From Alcaligenaceae bacterium (GTDB lineage: Bacteria > Pseudomonadota > Gammaproteobacteria > Burkholderiales > Burkholderiaceae_B): 64,000 nt of DNA. The position numbers and the translations under genes were made by a program. The stretch lies in the NCBI GenBank assembly GCA_012839585.1, contig DUNB01000043.1, positions 1 to 64,000 on the forward strand, given 5' to 3'. Within the stretch, counting starts at the first letter, position 1; each line of letters opens with the position of its first letter. The notes under the pieces were generated by a model, which saw nothing but the letters and a program-made list of their open reading frames with translations, searched no databases and was not told where the DNA came from. Shown in pieces: positions 63,801 through 64,000 of this stretch.

Positions 63801-64000
63801 TTAGTTTTTTTCAGCAAATTGATTCAAATGACAAGACAGCACATCGGCGATTGCTCTATCGTCTAAACCACGAGCTTTTAGATCTGCCGCCAACGCATCC
63901 ACGTTCACATCAACCAACTGACGTGTCGCACCATTTGGACGATCCTCGCGCTTAATGCGGAAGTTAAACTCACGCTCCGGTGTGGAATACACCTGATAGC
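63801..64000 (-). CDS. Unknown protein, C-terminal part (cut by window end)
   Basis: An open frame of 66 codons that runs off the right edge. It ends NFRIKREDRPNG, VDVNVDALAADLKARGLDD, RAIADVLSCHLNQFAEKN. A GTG at 63992 could start a 63-residue protein, but the frame is open upstream and reads on without a stop, so a longer gene beyond the window is more likely. The short amphipathic end gives no family. It converges on the ABC importer across a shared terminator. Confidence 0.55.
   Translation of the reverse strand, partial: YQVYSTPEREFNFRIKREDRPNGATRQLVDVNVDALAADLKARGLDDRAIADVLSCHLNQFAEKN

Noticed and set aside
1-64000. tRNA or rRNA genes, CRISPR arrays, insertion sequences, prophage
   Set aside because: All gaps between genes are below about 300 bases and were read; none showed tRNA-like cloverleaf ends, repeat-spacer arrays, transposase frames or phage genes.

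Overview
The window reads as chromosomal DNA of a betaproteobacterium, most likely family Alcaligenaceae. The grounds are protein-level resemblance and gene order: a MerR/LiuR-type leucine-catabolism operon with aceK inside it, a smg/topB pair, a DUF2868/DUF3482 GTPase pair beside LemA and TPM-domain genes, long-form leuA behind a leucine-rich leader peptide, and a SET-domain gene next to topB. Base composition looks close to half GC. The genus cannot be fixed from the sequence alone. The first 98 bases form a perfect palindrome that folds back inside a gene, so the left edge is probably a contig end with an assembly fold-back. No tRNA, rRNA, CRISPR array, transposase or phage gene was seen.

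Layout. 1-7.5 kb (minus strand): one long aromatic-degradation operon coding for a meta-cleavage hydrolase, a LigA-like and a LigB-like extradiol dioxygenase subunit, a Rieske ferredoxin, ring-hydroxylating dioxygenase alpha and beta, a dihydrodiol dehydrogenase, an FMN nitronate-monooxygenase-like protein, a 2-oxopent-4-enoate hydratase-like protein and a feruloyl-CoA-synthase-like ligase cut by the window edge. A divergent TetR regulator and palindromic operators sit upstream. 7.8-14 kb: TetR, LysR, a HAD phosphatase, an NCS2 permease and a DASS/SLC13 carrier. 14-19 kb (minus): LemA, two TPM proteins, a DUF2868 membrane protein and a DUF3482 GTPase. 19-26 kb: RhlE-type helicase, prfC, two unknown membrane-anchored proteins, and leuA with a leader peptide and alternative hairpins. 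26-33 kb: a DUF1840 gene, an exported RHS/YD protein ending in a DUF2235 lipase-like domain, argS, a SPOR protein and dsbA. 33-44 kb: metC and a metallo-hydrolase on the minus strand, then liuR-liuA-aceK-thiolase-liuB-liuD on the plus strand behind a LiuR-like palindrome. 44-50 kb: smg, a large membrane protein, topB with a histone-H1-like Lys/Ala tail, and a SET-domain methyltransferase. 50-58 kb: amn, glcB, an AT-rich GT9 glycosyltransferase, argD and dinB. 58-64 kb: a complete dipeptide/oligopeptide-type ABC importer and the 3' end of an unknown gene.

How the genes fit together. The aromatic operon supplies ring dihydroxylation, rearomatisation, extradiol cleavage, hydrolysis of the cleavage product and hydration of the dienoate. 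The aldolase, acylating aldehyde dehydrogenase and ferredoxin reductase are not in view. The liu operon covers isovaleryl-CoA oxidation and methylcrotonyl-CoA carboxylation, and its AceK, together with GlcB elsewhere in the window, ties acetyl-CoA output to the glyoxylate bypass. The most unusual items are the RHS-lipase protein without a visible immunity gene or type VI partner, the topB(Lys/Ala tail)-SET methyltransferase pair, the leuA attenuator, and the mosaic aromatic operon with its palindromic operators.
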